A DNA stretch of 35,701 nt from an uncultured Flavobacteriaceae bacterium (GTDB lineage: Bacteria; Bacteroidota; Bacteroidia; Flavobacteriales; Flavobacteriaceae): positions 1 through 35,701 of the forward strand of contig CAJJCA010000012.1 of the NCBI GenBank assembly GCA_905182575.1, written 5' to 3'. Shown in pieces: positions 12,210-19,097 of this stretch. Under the pieces are notes generated by a model. It was not told the DNA's origin, ran no database searches, and saw only the letters and a list, made by a program, of their open reading frames with translations. The translations under genes were made by a program, and so were the position numbers. Each line of letters opens with the position of its first letter. Position 1 is the first letter of the stretch.

Positions 12210-12917
12210 ATGCAACCCAAGAAAAACGAGAAGGCAGATTTGTCTAAAAATAGCAGTCTATACTTTATTATAGGACTGGCCTCAGTCCTTTTTATATCAT
12301 GGCAAGCCATCGAATGGAAAACCTATGATAAGAGCGGCTATGGTTATGAAGCATTAAATGTAGATGACGACGACGACGAGGAAGTGCCAATTACAGAGCA
12401 AATAAAAGTACCACCACCACCACCACCACCACCAGCTCCTGAAGTTATTGAGGTTGTGGAAGATGAAGAAGAGGTTGAGGAAACGGTTATTGAATCTACC
12501 GAAACAGATCAAGAAGATATTGTTGAAGTAGAAGAAGTCGAAATCGAAGAAGAATTTGACGATGTAGATGTTCCTTTTGCGGTTATTGAAGATGTACCTA
12601 TTTTCCCAGGTTGTGAGAACGTGTCAAAATCTAAAAGACGTGATTGCTTCCAAGAAAAAATGAACAAACACATTGTAAAAAATTTTAGATATCCTGACAT
12701 TGCCCAGGAAATGGGTATTCAAGGTCGGGTTTATGTAAACTTTATCATTTCTAAGGATGGATCAATTTCTAACATTAGAATGCGGGGTCCGGATAAAAAT
12801 TTAGAAAAAGAAGCGCAGAGAATTATTTCAAAACTTCCTAAAATGACACCAGGAAAACAAAGAGGAAGACCAGTTAGTGTTCCTTTTAGTATTCCAATTA
12901 CATTTAGATTACAGTAA
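12210..12917 (+). CDS. TonB-like energy transducer with poly-proline linker
   Basis: Intact, 235 residues. TonB couples the inner-membrane ExbBD proton motor to outer-membrane receptors. One membrane segment lies at residues ~17-36 (LYFIIGLASVLFISW). A periplasmic spacer follows with an Asp-rich stretch (52-56), eight prolines (68-75) encoded by a pure CCA repeat, and a strongly acidic Glu/Val region (80-121). The TonB C-terminal domain occupies ~145-235, including YPDIAQEMGIQGRVYVNFII and ending in VPFSIPITFRLQ. No ExbB or ExbD genes are nearby. It is followed by a strong terminator and a decayed paralogue, so this copy is presumably the working one. Confidence 0.9.
   Translation: MQPKKNEKADLSKNSSLYFIIGLASVLFISWQAIEWKTYDKSGYGYEALNVDDDDDEEVPITEQIKVPPPPPPPPAPEVIEVVEDEEEVEETVIESTETDQEDIVEVEEVEIEEEFDDVDVPFAVIEDVPIFPGCENVSKSKRRDCFQEKMNKHIVKNFRYPDIAQEMGIQGRVYVNFIISKDGSISNIRMRGPDKNLEKEAQRIISKLPKMTPGKQRGRPVSVPFSIPITFRLQ
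12411..12434 (+). repeat. (CCA)8 trinucleotide repeat in the tonB-like gene
   Basis: Eight perfect CCA units encode eight prolines in the periplasm-spanning linker. Length changes by whole units would keep the frame and alter linker length. Confidence 0.9.
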
Positions 12918-12937
12918 AAAATTATTAAATATCTTTA

Positions 12938-12969
12938 AAAACCCATAACCAACGTTATGGGTTTTTTTT
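12938..12969 (+). terminator. Rho-independent terminator after the tonB-like gene
   Basis: A perfect 12-base-pair stem (12938-12949 with 12954-12965) closes a CAAC loop. The stem's 3' end runs straight into a T tract that continues to 12969. It lies 20 bases after the tonB stop and isolates it from the decayed copy downstream. Confidence 0.92.
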
Positions 12970-13030
12970 ATGAGCGTAAGTGGTCTTGGTACGAAAATTT
13001 GATTAAAATTTAATAAAACCCAAAAATAAC

Positions 13031-13735
13031 ATGAAATTATGTTTCCTAAAAAAATCCTAAAGCAGATTTATCAAAAAACAGCCCTTTTTATTTTTTAATA
13101 GGACTTATTGTTGTTTTGGTTATTAACTCGCGGGCTTTGGAGTTAAAAACCTATGAGCGATCTATGATGTCGATGTCTTGAGTGTTTTAAGTGAAGATTA
13201 CGAGCTTGACCCAATTAAGATGCTCACCACCGGTATTACCCCTGGCCTCCAGGCCTCCAGTACCTGCAGAGATCCAAATAGCTGATGATGAAGATGATGT
13301 TGAGTAGACCCCAATTGATCCGATCGAATCAGGATGATATTGGAAAATTGTACTGATGAACGATTCGAAGAAGAATTTGACGATGTAGATGTTCCTTTTG
13401 CGGTCATTGAAGATGTTCCCATTTTTCCCGGTTGTGAAAAGCTGCAAAGTCAAAAAGAAGAGATTATTTCCAGGAATAGATGAATAAACACATTTTAAAA
13501 ACTTTAGGTATCCTTGTATTGCGCAAGAGATCGATATTCAAGGTCGGATATATGTCACCTTTATAATCGCTAAAGATGGGTCAATCCAAGAGATAAGAAT
13601 GCGTGGACCGGATAAAACCTAGAGAAAGAAGCCCAAAGAATTAGAGCCAAGTAGCCAAAAATGATACCTTGAAAACGAAGGGGAAGACCGGTTCGGGTTC
13701 CTTTTAGCATTCCAATAACTTTTCGCTTACAATGA
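13031..13735 (+). pseudogene. Decayed second copy of the tonB-like gene
   Basis: Reading through multiple frames recovers a protein parallel to the intact TonB: PKKNPKADLSKNS at the start (frame break in the A-run near 13049), a membrane segment FLIGLIVVLVINSRALELKT, an eroded proline/acidic linker (13200-13330), then FDDVDVPFAVIEDVPIFPGCEK, MNKHIL, YPCIAQEIDIQGRIYV and a final VPFSIPITFRLQ before TGA at 13733-13735. Damage includes several indels and nonsense substitutions (TAG after CAGGAA near 13476; TAG for Leu and TGA for Gly in the KLPKMTPGK region near 13650-13672). Bases 13365-13416 match 12544-12595 at 51 of 52 positions. This is heavier and more varied damage than elsewhere in the window, so I judge it a genuine pseudogene. 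Confidence 0.85.
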
Positions 13736-13771
13736 TTTGTTGAAAAGCGAAGTAAAATAACATTTAGTTCA

Positions 13772-13803
13772 TTGCACATTGATGTTTTTGTAGCCTATCT
13801 TTG
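13772..13803 (+). promoter_or_regulatory. Candidate promoter of the cytochrome oxidase assembly cluster
   Basis: TTG (13772-13774) and TATCTTTG (13796-13803), an exact TAnnTTTG, are separated by 21 bases. The element ends 14 bases before the ATG at 13818, implying a very short leader as is usual in this phylum. Confidence 0.6.
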
Positions 13804-13817
13804 CGTTTCTATCAACG

Positions 13818-14726
13818 ATGATGAAGACCCATTTGGACAGCTCGCCAGTTAAATCAATTAGTTTTGCAGCCTTTGTAAATGACTTTTTACAATTAACGAA
13901 ATTTCGTTTGGCGCTCAGTGTTGTGTTTTCTTCTGTTGCGGGCTATTTGCTTGCAGTTGATCAAGTAGAAACTAAAATTTTAATCGGACTTTTTATTGGA
14001 GGTTTTGCAATGGTTGGCGCTTCTAATGCAATCAATCAATTGATTGAAAAGGATCTTGACGCCCTGATGAGTCGCACAAAAAACAGACCCCTTCCAACGG
14101 GTAGTATGTCTGTTCTGGCTGCTGCAACCATCGCTATTGTTTTAACAGTTTTAGGAGTTATGGTGCTTTATGCCATTAATCTTAAAACAGCACTTTTTGG
14201 TCTCCTCTCGATATTTATTTACACTTGCATTTATACCCCTTTAAAAACAATATCACCACTCGCGGTTTTTGTAGGAGCATTTCCTGGGGCAATTCCCTTT
14301 ATGCTCGGTTGGGTTGCAGCTACTGGCAAATTTGGTATAGAACCGGGGACATTGTTTATGGTTCAATTCTTTTGGCAATTTCCACACTTTTGGGCTATCG
14401 GCTGGATGTTGGATGATGACTACAAAAAAGCAGGATTCAAGATGTTACCCTCTGGAAACCCAGATCGGCTTACTGCATTTCAGATTGTGTTTTATACCCT
14501 TTGGACCATCATTATTTCTTTATTGCCCGCTACTTCTTATACTGGAAGTCTAAACTTGTCCATTCCTGGGGCTATATTAATTTTATTCATTGGACTTTAC
14601 CTCCTCTATTATGCAATTAAGTTAATGCAACTCAAGACAAAAGACGCAGCCAAAAAACTAATGTTTGCAAGTATTGGTTATATCACGATCCTACAGTTAA
14701 TCTATGTAATTGATAAATTTATTTAA
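13818..14726 (+). CDS. ctaB: Protoheme IX farnesyltransferase (heme O synthase)
   Basis: Intact, 302 residues, integral inner-membrane protein of the UbiA prenyltransferase family. It adds a farnesyl group to heme b to make heme O, the precursor for heme-copper oxidases. The prenyl-diphosphate/Mg-binding motif is seen in NQLIEKDLDALMSRTKNRPLP near residues 74-94, and the second Asp-rich loop includes WMLDDDYKKAGFKMLP. Several hydrophobic helices follow. ATG at 13818 or 13821 are both possible. It opens a run of oxidase genes in the same direction, which supports the assignment over other UbiA members. Confidence 0.95.
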   Translation: MMKTHLDSSPVKSISFAAFVNDFLQLTKFRLALSVVFSSVAGYLLAVDQVETKILIGLFIGGFAMVGASNAINQLIEKDLDALMSRTKNRPLPTGSMSVLAAATIAIVLTVLGVMVLYAINLKTALFGLLSIFIYTCIYTPLKTISPLAVFVGAFPGAIPFMLGWVAATGKFGIEPGTLFMVQFFWQFPHFWAIGWMLDDDYKKAGFKMLPSGNPDRLTAFQIVFYTLWTIIISLLPATSYTGSLNLSIPGAILILFIGLYLLYYAIKLMQLKTKDAAKKLMFASIGYITILQLIYVIDKFI

Positions 14727-14727
14727 T

Positions 14728-15298
14728 ATGAATGAATTAGAAATAAAAGAACAAAAAGGCAAAAAAAATGATGCTTTGGGTCGGGATGATCAGCATGTCA
14801 ATGACTTTTGCTGGACTGACAAGTGCCTACGTAGTCAGTAGTTCTAGGGTTGATTGGCTGACCCAGTTCAAAATGCCCTACGCATTTGCTATCAGTACAG
14901 TTTTGATTTTCTTGAGCAGCCTTACCTTCTTTTTTGCTAAAAAATATTTGATGGCTCAAAACATAAAGCAAACGAAGCTTTTTGTGATTATAACCTACCT
15001 AACTGCTTTGTTATTTGTTTATTTTCAATTTAAGGGATTTGGAGACATCATCAGTCAAGGGTATTATTTTACAGGTGCCGAAAGTTCGATTACCACCTCT
15101 TTCTTGTATGTTTTAATCCTGTTGCATTTGGCCCACCTTTTTGCGGGACTTATTGTCTTAACGTATGTCTATTTTCAACTTTCGCGCAACCAGTATCAAG
15201 GAACAAACACTTTAGGTTTTGAATTGGCATATTTATTTTGGCATTTTCTTGATATTTTATGGATTTATTTGTACCTATTTGTTCTTCTTTATAGGTAA
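14728..15298 (+). CDS. Cytochrome c oxidase subunit III family protein (short form)
   Basis: About 189 residues with five predicted membrane helices. MMLWVGMISMSMTFAGLTSAYVV opens helix 1, and LLHLAHLFAGLIVL and LAYLFWHFLDILWIYLYLF are the conserved subunit III helices. The start at ATG 14728 gives MNELEIKEQKGKK; an A-run (14761-14768) then has one A too many, breaking the frame, while homologous text resumes at 14768. This is probably a homopolymer error. The stop is 40 bases before a second, longer subunit III gene. Paired subunit III genes are usual in flavobacterial oxidase loci. Confidence 0.88.
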
Positions 15299-15312
15299 AA
15301 TATATAAATTTG
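15278..15312 (+). promoter_or_regulatory. Candidate internal promoter before the long subunit III gene
   Basis: TTTG at 15278-15281 and TAAATTTG at 15305-15312 (exact TAnnTTTG) are separated by 23 bases, at the long end of the accepted range. The motif ends 26 bases before the ATG at 15339 and overlaps the end of the preceding gene. Confidence 0.5.
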
Positions 15313-15338
15313 CACCAAACTAATTTGACTTACAGTTT

Positions 15339-16319
15339 ATGGATTTAACAGCAGCGGAAAACACAGAAGAAACAAACGTTTGGGGCGGAGGGGAAAGACC
15401 TCTCAAATCAAGCTATGGAAAACTCATGATGTGGTTTTTCATCGTCTCGGATGCGCTTACGTTTTCTGGCTTTCTGGTTTCCTATGGTTTTTCAAGATTT
15501 AAGAACATGGATTCTTGGCCCATTGCGGATGAAGTATTTACTCACTTCCCTTTCTTACACGGTGTAGACGCCCCGATGTATTATGTTGCCTTGATGACTT
15601 TTGTATTAATATTTTCATCAGTAACAATGGTATTGGCAGTTGACGCAGGTCACCACATGCAAAAAGCAAAAGTTACTTTTTATATGTTGCTTACCATCAT
15701 TGGAGGTGCAATTTTTGTTGGATCTCAAGCCTGGGAATGGAAAAACTTTATCAAAGGAGAATACGGAGCTCTGGAAACAAAAGGGGGGCAGATTCTTCAA
15801 TTTGTTGACGCCAGTACTGGAAAAAGAATAGCAATTGCAGATTTTGCAGTTGAAGTGCCTTCTGAAAGAGATGTTCATCAAGCAAGCAACGGAATTTGGT
15901 ATGATGCTGGTTCAAGTCCTCCATCTTTTTCAATCCAAGAAGTTGTGAAAGGGTTTGAAGCGAACAATAATTTAGTAATTAAAAGTGAAAAAGTTGACGT
16001 AACTGGCCATAAGGTGATCCTATCTAGGGACGACTCTTTAGATCAAATCGATGCTGCTGTTGCGGTGGTAGAAGGGGCAAACTTGGTACATAACGAATAT
16101 GGAAATCGATTGTTTGCAGACTTTTTCTTCTTTATTACAGGATTTCACGGATTTCACGTTTTATCTGGTGTAATCATCAATATCATCATTTTTTTCAATG
16201 TAATTGTAGGTACTTACGAACGCAGAGGACATTATGAAATGGTTGAAAAAGTTGGTCTTTATTGGCACTTTGTTGACTTGGTATGGGTCTTCGTTTTTAC
16301 ATTTTTCTATCTCGTTTAA
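15339..16319 (+). CDS. Cytochrome c oxidase subunit III (long form with soluble insertion)
   Basis: Intact, 326 residues. The N-terminus carries LKSSYGKLMMWFFIVSDALTFSGFLVSYG and helix 3-like text around residues 110-132. The C-terminal helices contain ITGFHGFHVLSGVI and the terminal LYWHFVDLVWVFVFTFFYLV, classic for subunit III of heme-copper oxidases. Between them, at about residues 144-250, is a hydrophilic stretch of ~100 residues (from GEYGALETKGGQ to VVEGANLVHNEYG) that ordinary subunit III proteins lack. From memory it is shared by flavobacterial relatives. Its role is unknown; it should lie outside the bilayer. Neighbours are subunit III short form and subunit IV. Confidence 0.93.
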   Translation: MDLTAAENTEETNVWGGGERPLKSSYGKLMMWFFIVSDALTFSGFLVSYGFSRFKNMDSWPIADEVFTHFPFLHGVDAPMYYVALMTFVLIFSSVTMVLAVDAGHHMQKAKVTFYMLLTIIGGAIFVGSQAWEWKNFIKGEYGALETKGGQILQFVDASTGKRIAIADFAVEVPSERDVHQASNGIWYDAGSSPPSFSIQEVVKGFEANNNLVIKSEKVDVTGHKVILSRDDSLDQIDAAVAVVEGANLVHNEYGNRLFADFFFFITGFHGFHVLSGVIINIIIFFNVIVGTYERRGHYEMVEKVGLYWHFVDLVWVFVFTFFYLV

Positions 16320-16333
16320 AAAATAAATATTCA

Positions 16334-16717
16334 ATGGCTCACGACACACACAACTTAGCGATTTTTAGAGGATTACTTAAATTTAAATCCAATCAACAAA
16401 AGATTTGGGGGGTACTTATTTTTCTTTCTATAGTTACAACTGTTGAGGTTGTTTTAGGAATAGTGAAACCTGCAGCTCTAATGACTTCTTTTTTAAATAT
16501 TAAGATATTAAACTGGATATTCCTTATTTTGACCATCGTGAAAGCCTATTATATCGCTTGGGATTTTATGCACATTAGAGATGAAAAAGGTGGATTAAAA
16601 GGATCGATTGTGCTTCCCTTAGTCATCTTAATTCCCTACCTGTCATTTATTCTTTTGGTTGAAGCAGACTATATTTTCGACGTAATGTTCAATGGTTTTG
16701 TGAGCTGGAACTTTTAA
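16334..16717 (+). CDS. Cytochrome c oxidase subunit IV family protein
   Basis: 127 residues from ATG 16334 (MAHDTHNLAIFRGLL), chosen because it lies after the preceding stop. There are three hydrophobic helices: WGVLIFLSIVTTVEVVLGI, ILNWIFLILTIVKAYYIAWDFMHI and IVLPLVILIPYLSFILLVEADYI. The order, size and the motif AYYIAWDFMHIRDE fit the small prokaryotic subunit IV (COX4_pro/CyoD-like), which stabilises the oxidase core. It is intact and sits 14 bases after the long subunit III gene, consistent with one transcript. Confidence 0.88.
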   Translation: MAHDTHNLAIFRGLLKFKSNQQKIWGVLIFLSIVTTVEVVLGIVKPAALMTSFLNIKILNWIFLILTIVKAYYIAWDFMHIRDEKGGLKGSIVLPLVILIPYLSFILLVEADYIFDVMFNGFVSWNF

Positions 16718-16759
16718 AGTCAAAACCCATTGATGCCCTAAAAAACAAATAATTTTGTT

Positions 16760-17430
16760 ATGAGCAATGCTTTTAAAAAATACTTTGTTTTAGTTATCCT
16801 TTTTGTTTTCCCTATTGTAATCTATTTGTTCTTTGCATCTGGGAAGAATAATTTTGCTTTACTTCCTGTTCTTACAGAGGAGGTGAGTGAAATTGATGAA
16901 TGGAGGTCACTTTCGGGTGAAGTAATTAATTTTAAAAAAAAATTTCTGTATTGGGTTTTTGGGGCAGTGAAATTTCCGTAAAACGAGGAGATGCACTCAA
17001 CCTTAACCAAAAAATATACAAAAGATTTTATCAGTTTGAAGACTTTCAGTTTGTAATGATCCTCCAAAATGGTGAACAAGACAAGGTCGTTGAATTAAAA
17101 AAAGAACTTCGCGAAGGAGCTGGAACCGATCTTGTTAAGTGGAAATTTGTTTTTGGCACCTCCGAACAAATTGAATCTTTATTTAAAAGCTTAAAAGCTC
17201 CACTTGAATTATCTGCTGGTTATGGCTTCACCATATGTTTTTATAATTGATAAAGATAGAACTTGAGAGGTCGAGACGATGATGAAGATCAAGGCATGTT
17301 GTATGGTTTTAATTCACAATCTGTCGCTGAGATTAACAATAAGATGATTGATGATGTCAAGGTTATATTAGCCGAGTACAGGAGGGCATGGAAAAAATAC
17401 AATAAACCAGAAACTTCCAGAATAATATGA
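16760..17430 (+). CDS. Membrane-anchored SCO/thioredoxin-like protein without cysteines
   Basis: About 223 residues when three breaks are bridged (missing A near 16940, a small indel near 17231, missing A near 17261). One N-terminal membrane helix (FVLVILFVFPIVIYLFF) is followed by a periplasmic domain that parallels the neighbouring SCO protein in layout, ending in YVFIIDKDRNLRGR and an alpha-helical tail. I see no cysteine in the reconstructed protein; at the place where SCO has its CxxxC the text is VLGFWGSEI. It cannot therefore bind copper or do thiol exchange in the usual way. It ends overlapping the ATG of the true SCO gene (ATGA). Role unknown; location suggests oxidase assembly. Confidence 0.7.
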
Positions 17431-18123
17431 ATAAATATTCCTCTCTTGGTTTAATCATTGTTATTGTAGTTTTTGGATTTCTATTTGTTCCAAAAATCAT
17501 TAACCGTATTGCCAACCAAACTCAAGTAGAAGACAATCGTTCAGCGCCGGCCAAACCTTTGGCTTATATTAAACTTAACGGTGAAGCAAAAAAAGTTCCC
17601 GAATTTTTCATGCTTAATCAGGATAGTCTTTTTATAGGGAATGAAGATTTTAAGGGAAAAGTTCATTTGGCAGAATTTTTCTTCACAAAATGCCCTTCCA
17701 TATGTCCGATTATGAATAAGAATATGAAAATTATAGACGATCGTTTCGGAGACCGACAAGATTTTGGAATCGCCTCATTCACCATTGATCCGGCAAACGA
17801 TACTCCTTATGTATTAAAAAAATATGCAGAATCTTATAATGTAAAGTCTCAAAATTGGCATTTTCTTACAAGTGATATTATAAAAGTATATGAACTTGCG
17901 AACAAAGGGTTTAGTATTTTTGCAGGTTATAAATCCTGCCGTTGCTGGTGGTTTTGAACACCAAGGATATTTTGCGTTAATTGACAAAAACGGCTATATT
18001 AGATCAAGAGTTGATCGATTTGACAACCCTATTGTCTATTATTCAGGTTTGGATAAGGAAGGGGAAGAAATTCAGGACGTTGATTTGCTGATTGAAGATA
18101 TTGCTTTACTTTTAAAAGAATAA
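17427..18123 (+). CDS. SCO1/SenC family copper chaperone for cytochrome oxidase
   Basis: About 231 residues. An N-terminal membrane anchor (LGLIIVIVVFGFLFVPKII) tethers a thioredoxin-fold domain in the periplasm. The copper-binding CxxxC is at residues 89-93 (FFTKCPSICPIM) and the third ligand His is in GGFEHQGYFALID. SCO proteins deliver copper to the CuA site of subunit II or reduce its cysteines. The frame breaks near 17922, where one extra base separates SIFA from INPAVAGGFEHQ; conservation continues on both sides, so an error is likely. It overlaps the upstream gene by four bases and is followed six bases later by the DUF420 gene. Confidence 0.92.
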
Positions 18124-18128
18124 TAAGA

Positions 18129-18668
18129 ATGACTATGAAAAGGAACCAAGGAAGCCCAAATCCCATAAAATATAAGAAGTTGATTATGGTAGTTTCTGTT
18201 TTGATTCCAGTTGTAGTTGCCTTATTGTTTACTGTCAAAATTCCCAACGTAGCACAACTATCTTTTTTACCTCCAATCTACGCTTCAATTAACGGTATTA
18301 CAGCGATTATACTTGTTTTAGCATTGATTGCGATTAAAAATAAAAAAATAAAACTGCACGAAGGTCTAATGAAAACAGCGATTGGTTTATCTCTTGCTTT
18401 CCTGCTTATGTATGTCGCTTATCACATGACCTCTGACAGCACTTCTTATGGCGGAACAGGTTCAATTAAGTATGTTTACTATTTCATTCTGATAACTCAC
18501 ATTCTTTTGTCCATAGGTATTATCCCTATGGTTTTAGTGACCTATGTTCGTGCAATTTCTAAAAACTTTGAAGATCATAAAAAAATAGCAAGGATCACTT
18601 TTCCTATTTGGTTATACATCGCTGTCACAGGTGTTGTTGTATATGTTATGATTTCCCCCTATTATTAA
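18129..18668 (+). CDS. DUF420 family membrane protein
   Basis: Intact, 179 residues with about five hydrophobic helices (LIMVVSVLIPVVVALLF, IYASINGITAIILVLALIAI, and later ones). Conserved histidines occur at helix ends: KLHEGLMKTAIG, MYVAYHMTSDS and YFILITHILLSIG, plus the FEDHKKIAR loop. DUF420 proteins commonly accompany heme-copper oxidase genes; relatives such as CtaM are required for oxidase assembly in Gram-positive bacteria. The histidines could bind heme or metal, which is inference. Start may be ATG 18129 or ATG 18135. Confidence 0.88.
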   Translation: MTMKRNQGSPNPIKYKKLIMVVSVLIPVVVALLFTVKIPNVAQLSFLPPIYASINGITAIILVLALIAIKNKKIKLHEGLMKTAIGLSLAFLLMYVAYHMTSDSTSYGGTGSIKYVYYFILITHILLSIGIIPMVLVTYVRAISKNFEDHKKIARITFPIWLYIAVTGVVVYVMISPYY

Positions 18669-18672
18669 AAAT

Positions 18673-18882
18673 ATGCGTAAAATTATTTTTTTAGTTTTTT
18701 TTAGTTTGACATTTATGATAGAGGCTCAGGCGCAGTGTTCAATGTGCAGAGCAGTATTAGAATCTGAAGCCGGGCAAGAAACGGCCAAAGGAATCAATAG
18801 TGGAATTATTTATTTGATGGCGATTCCTTACTTACTCGTTGGATTTGTAGGGTATCAGATATTCAAAATGGTTAGAAAGTAG
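18673..18882 (+). CDS. Small secreted/membrane protein with CxxC, unknown function
   Basis: Intact, 69 residues, starting four bases after DUF420. A signal peptide (MRKIIFLVFFSLTFMIEAQA) is followed at once by QCSMCRA, a CxxC at the new N-terminus, then ESEAGQETAKGINSGIIYL and one membrane helix ending in basic residues (YLLVGFVGYQIFKMVRK). I recall similar small proteins next to DUF420 genes in other flavobacteria but know no function. The cysteine pair facing the periplasm, next to SCO, suggests a redox or metal-handling role in oxidase assembly; that is inference only. Confidence 0.8.
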   Translation: MRKIIFLVFFSLTFMIEAQAQCSMCRAVLESEAGQETAKGINSGIIYLMAIPYLLVGFVGYQIFKMVRK

Positions 18883-18924
18883 ACGTTTTTATCGATCAGT
18901 TATAGTAAGGTTTTAAAACAAATA

Positions 18925-18945
18925 GTACTATGTATTGCACAATAC
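18925..18945. promoter_or_regulatory. Imperfect palindrome upstream of the efflux operon (possible operator)
   Basis: A 21-base imperfect palindrome in the otherwise featureless gap 18883-19040. Seven of ten base pairs match around a central T. Its right part contains GTATTG and CAATAC separated by two bases. It is about 150 bases ahead of the ABC transporter genes and followed by a T-rich run, a position suited to a repressor site. No regulator gene is in the window. Confidence 0.35.
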
Positions 18946-19040
18946 CTTTTTTATATATTTGAAAATTTTTTGTGGTAATAATTCAAATTTAAATTAAACT
19001 AATGCAGTTTGTTTTAGTCTATTAATAAGCTTCTTCACAA

Positions 19041-19097
19041 ATGAAAAAATCTACTGTCAGGCTCTTAATTTTAAATTTAACCCAAATAAATCTTTGA
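19041..19097 (+). CDS. Possible 18-codon leader ORF coupled to the ABC ATPase gene
   Basis: ATG at 19041 opens an 18-residue frame (MKKSTVRLLILNLTQINL) whose TGA overlaps the ATG of the ATPase gene as TGATG (19095-19099). This arrangement would permit translational coupling or a regulatory leader. The lysine-rich start and hydrophobic middle are not diagnostic, and such short frames arise by chance. Confidence 0.3.
   Translation: MKKSTVRLLILNLTQINL

Noticed and set aside
13187-13453. Serine-rich minus-strand open frames over the decayed tonB copy.
   Set aside because: They are the antisense of the acidic, Glu/Asp-rich linker, have no start signals or recognisable domains, and mirror a similar antisense frame over the intact tonB.
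14761-14768. Programmed frameshift in the A-run at the start of the short subunit III gene.
   Set aside because: The many other indels make a homopolymer length error the simpler cause. I see no stimulatory hairpin or Shine-Dalgarno-like element nearby.
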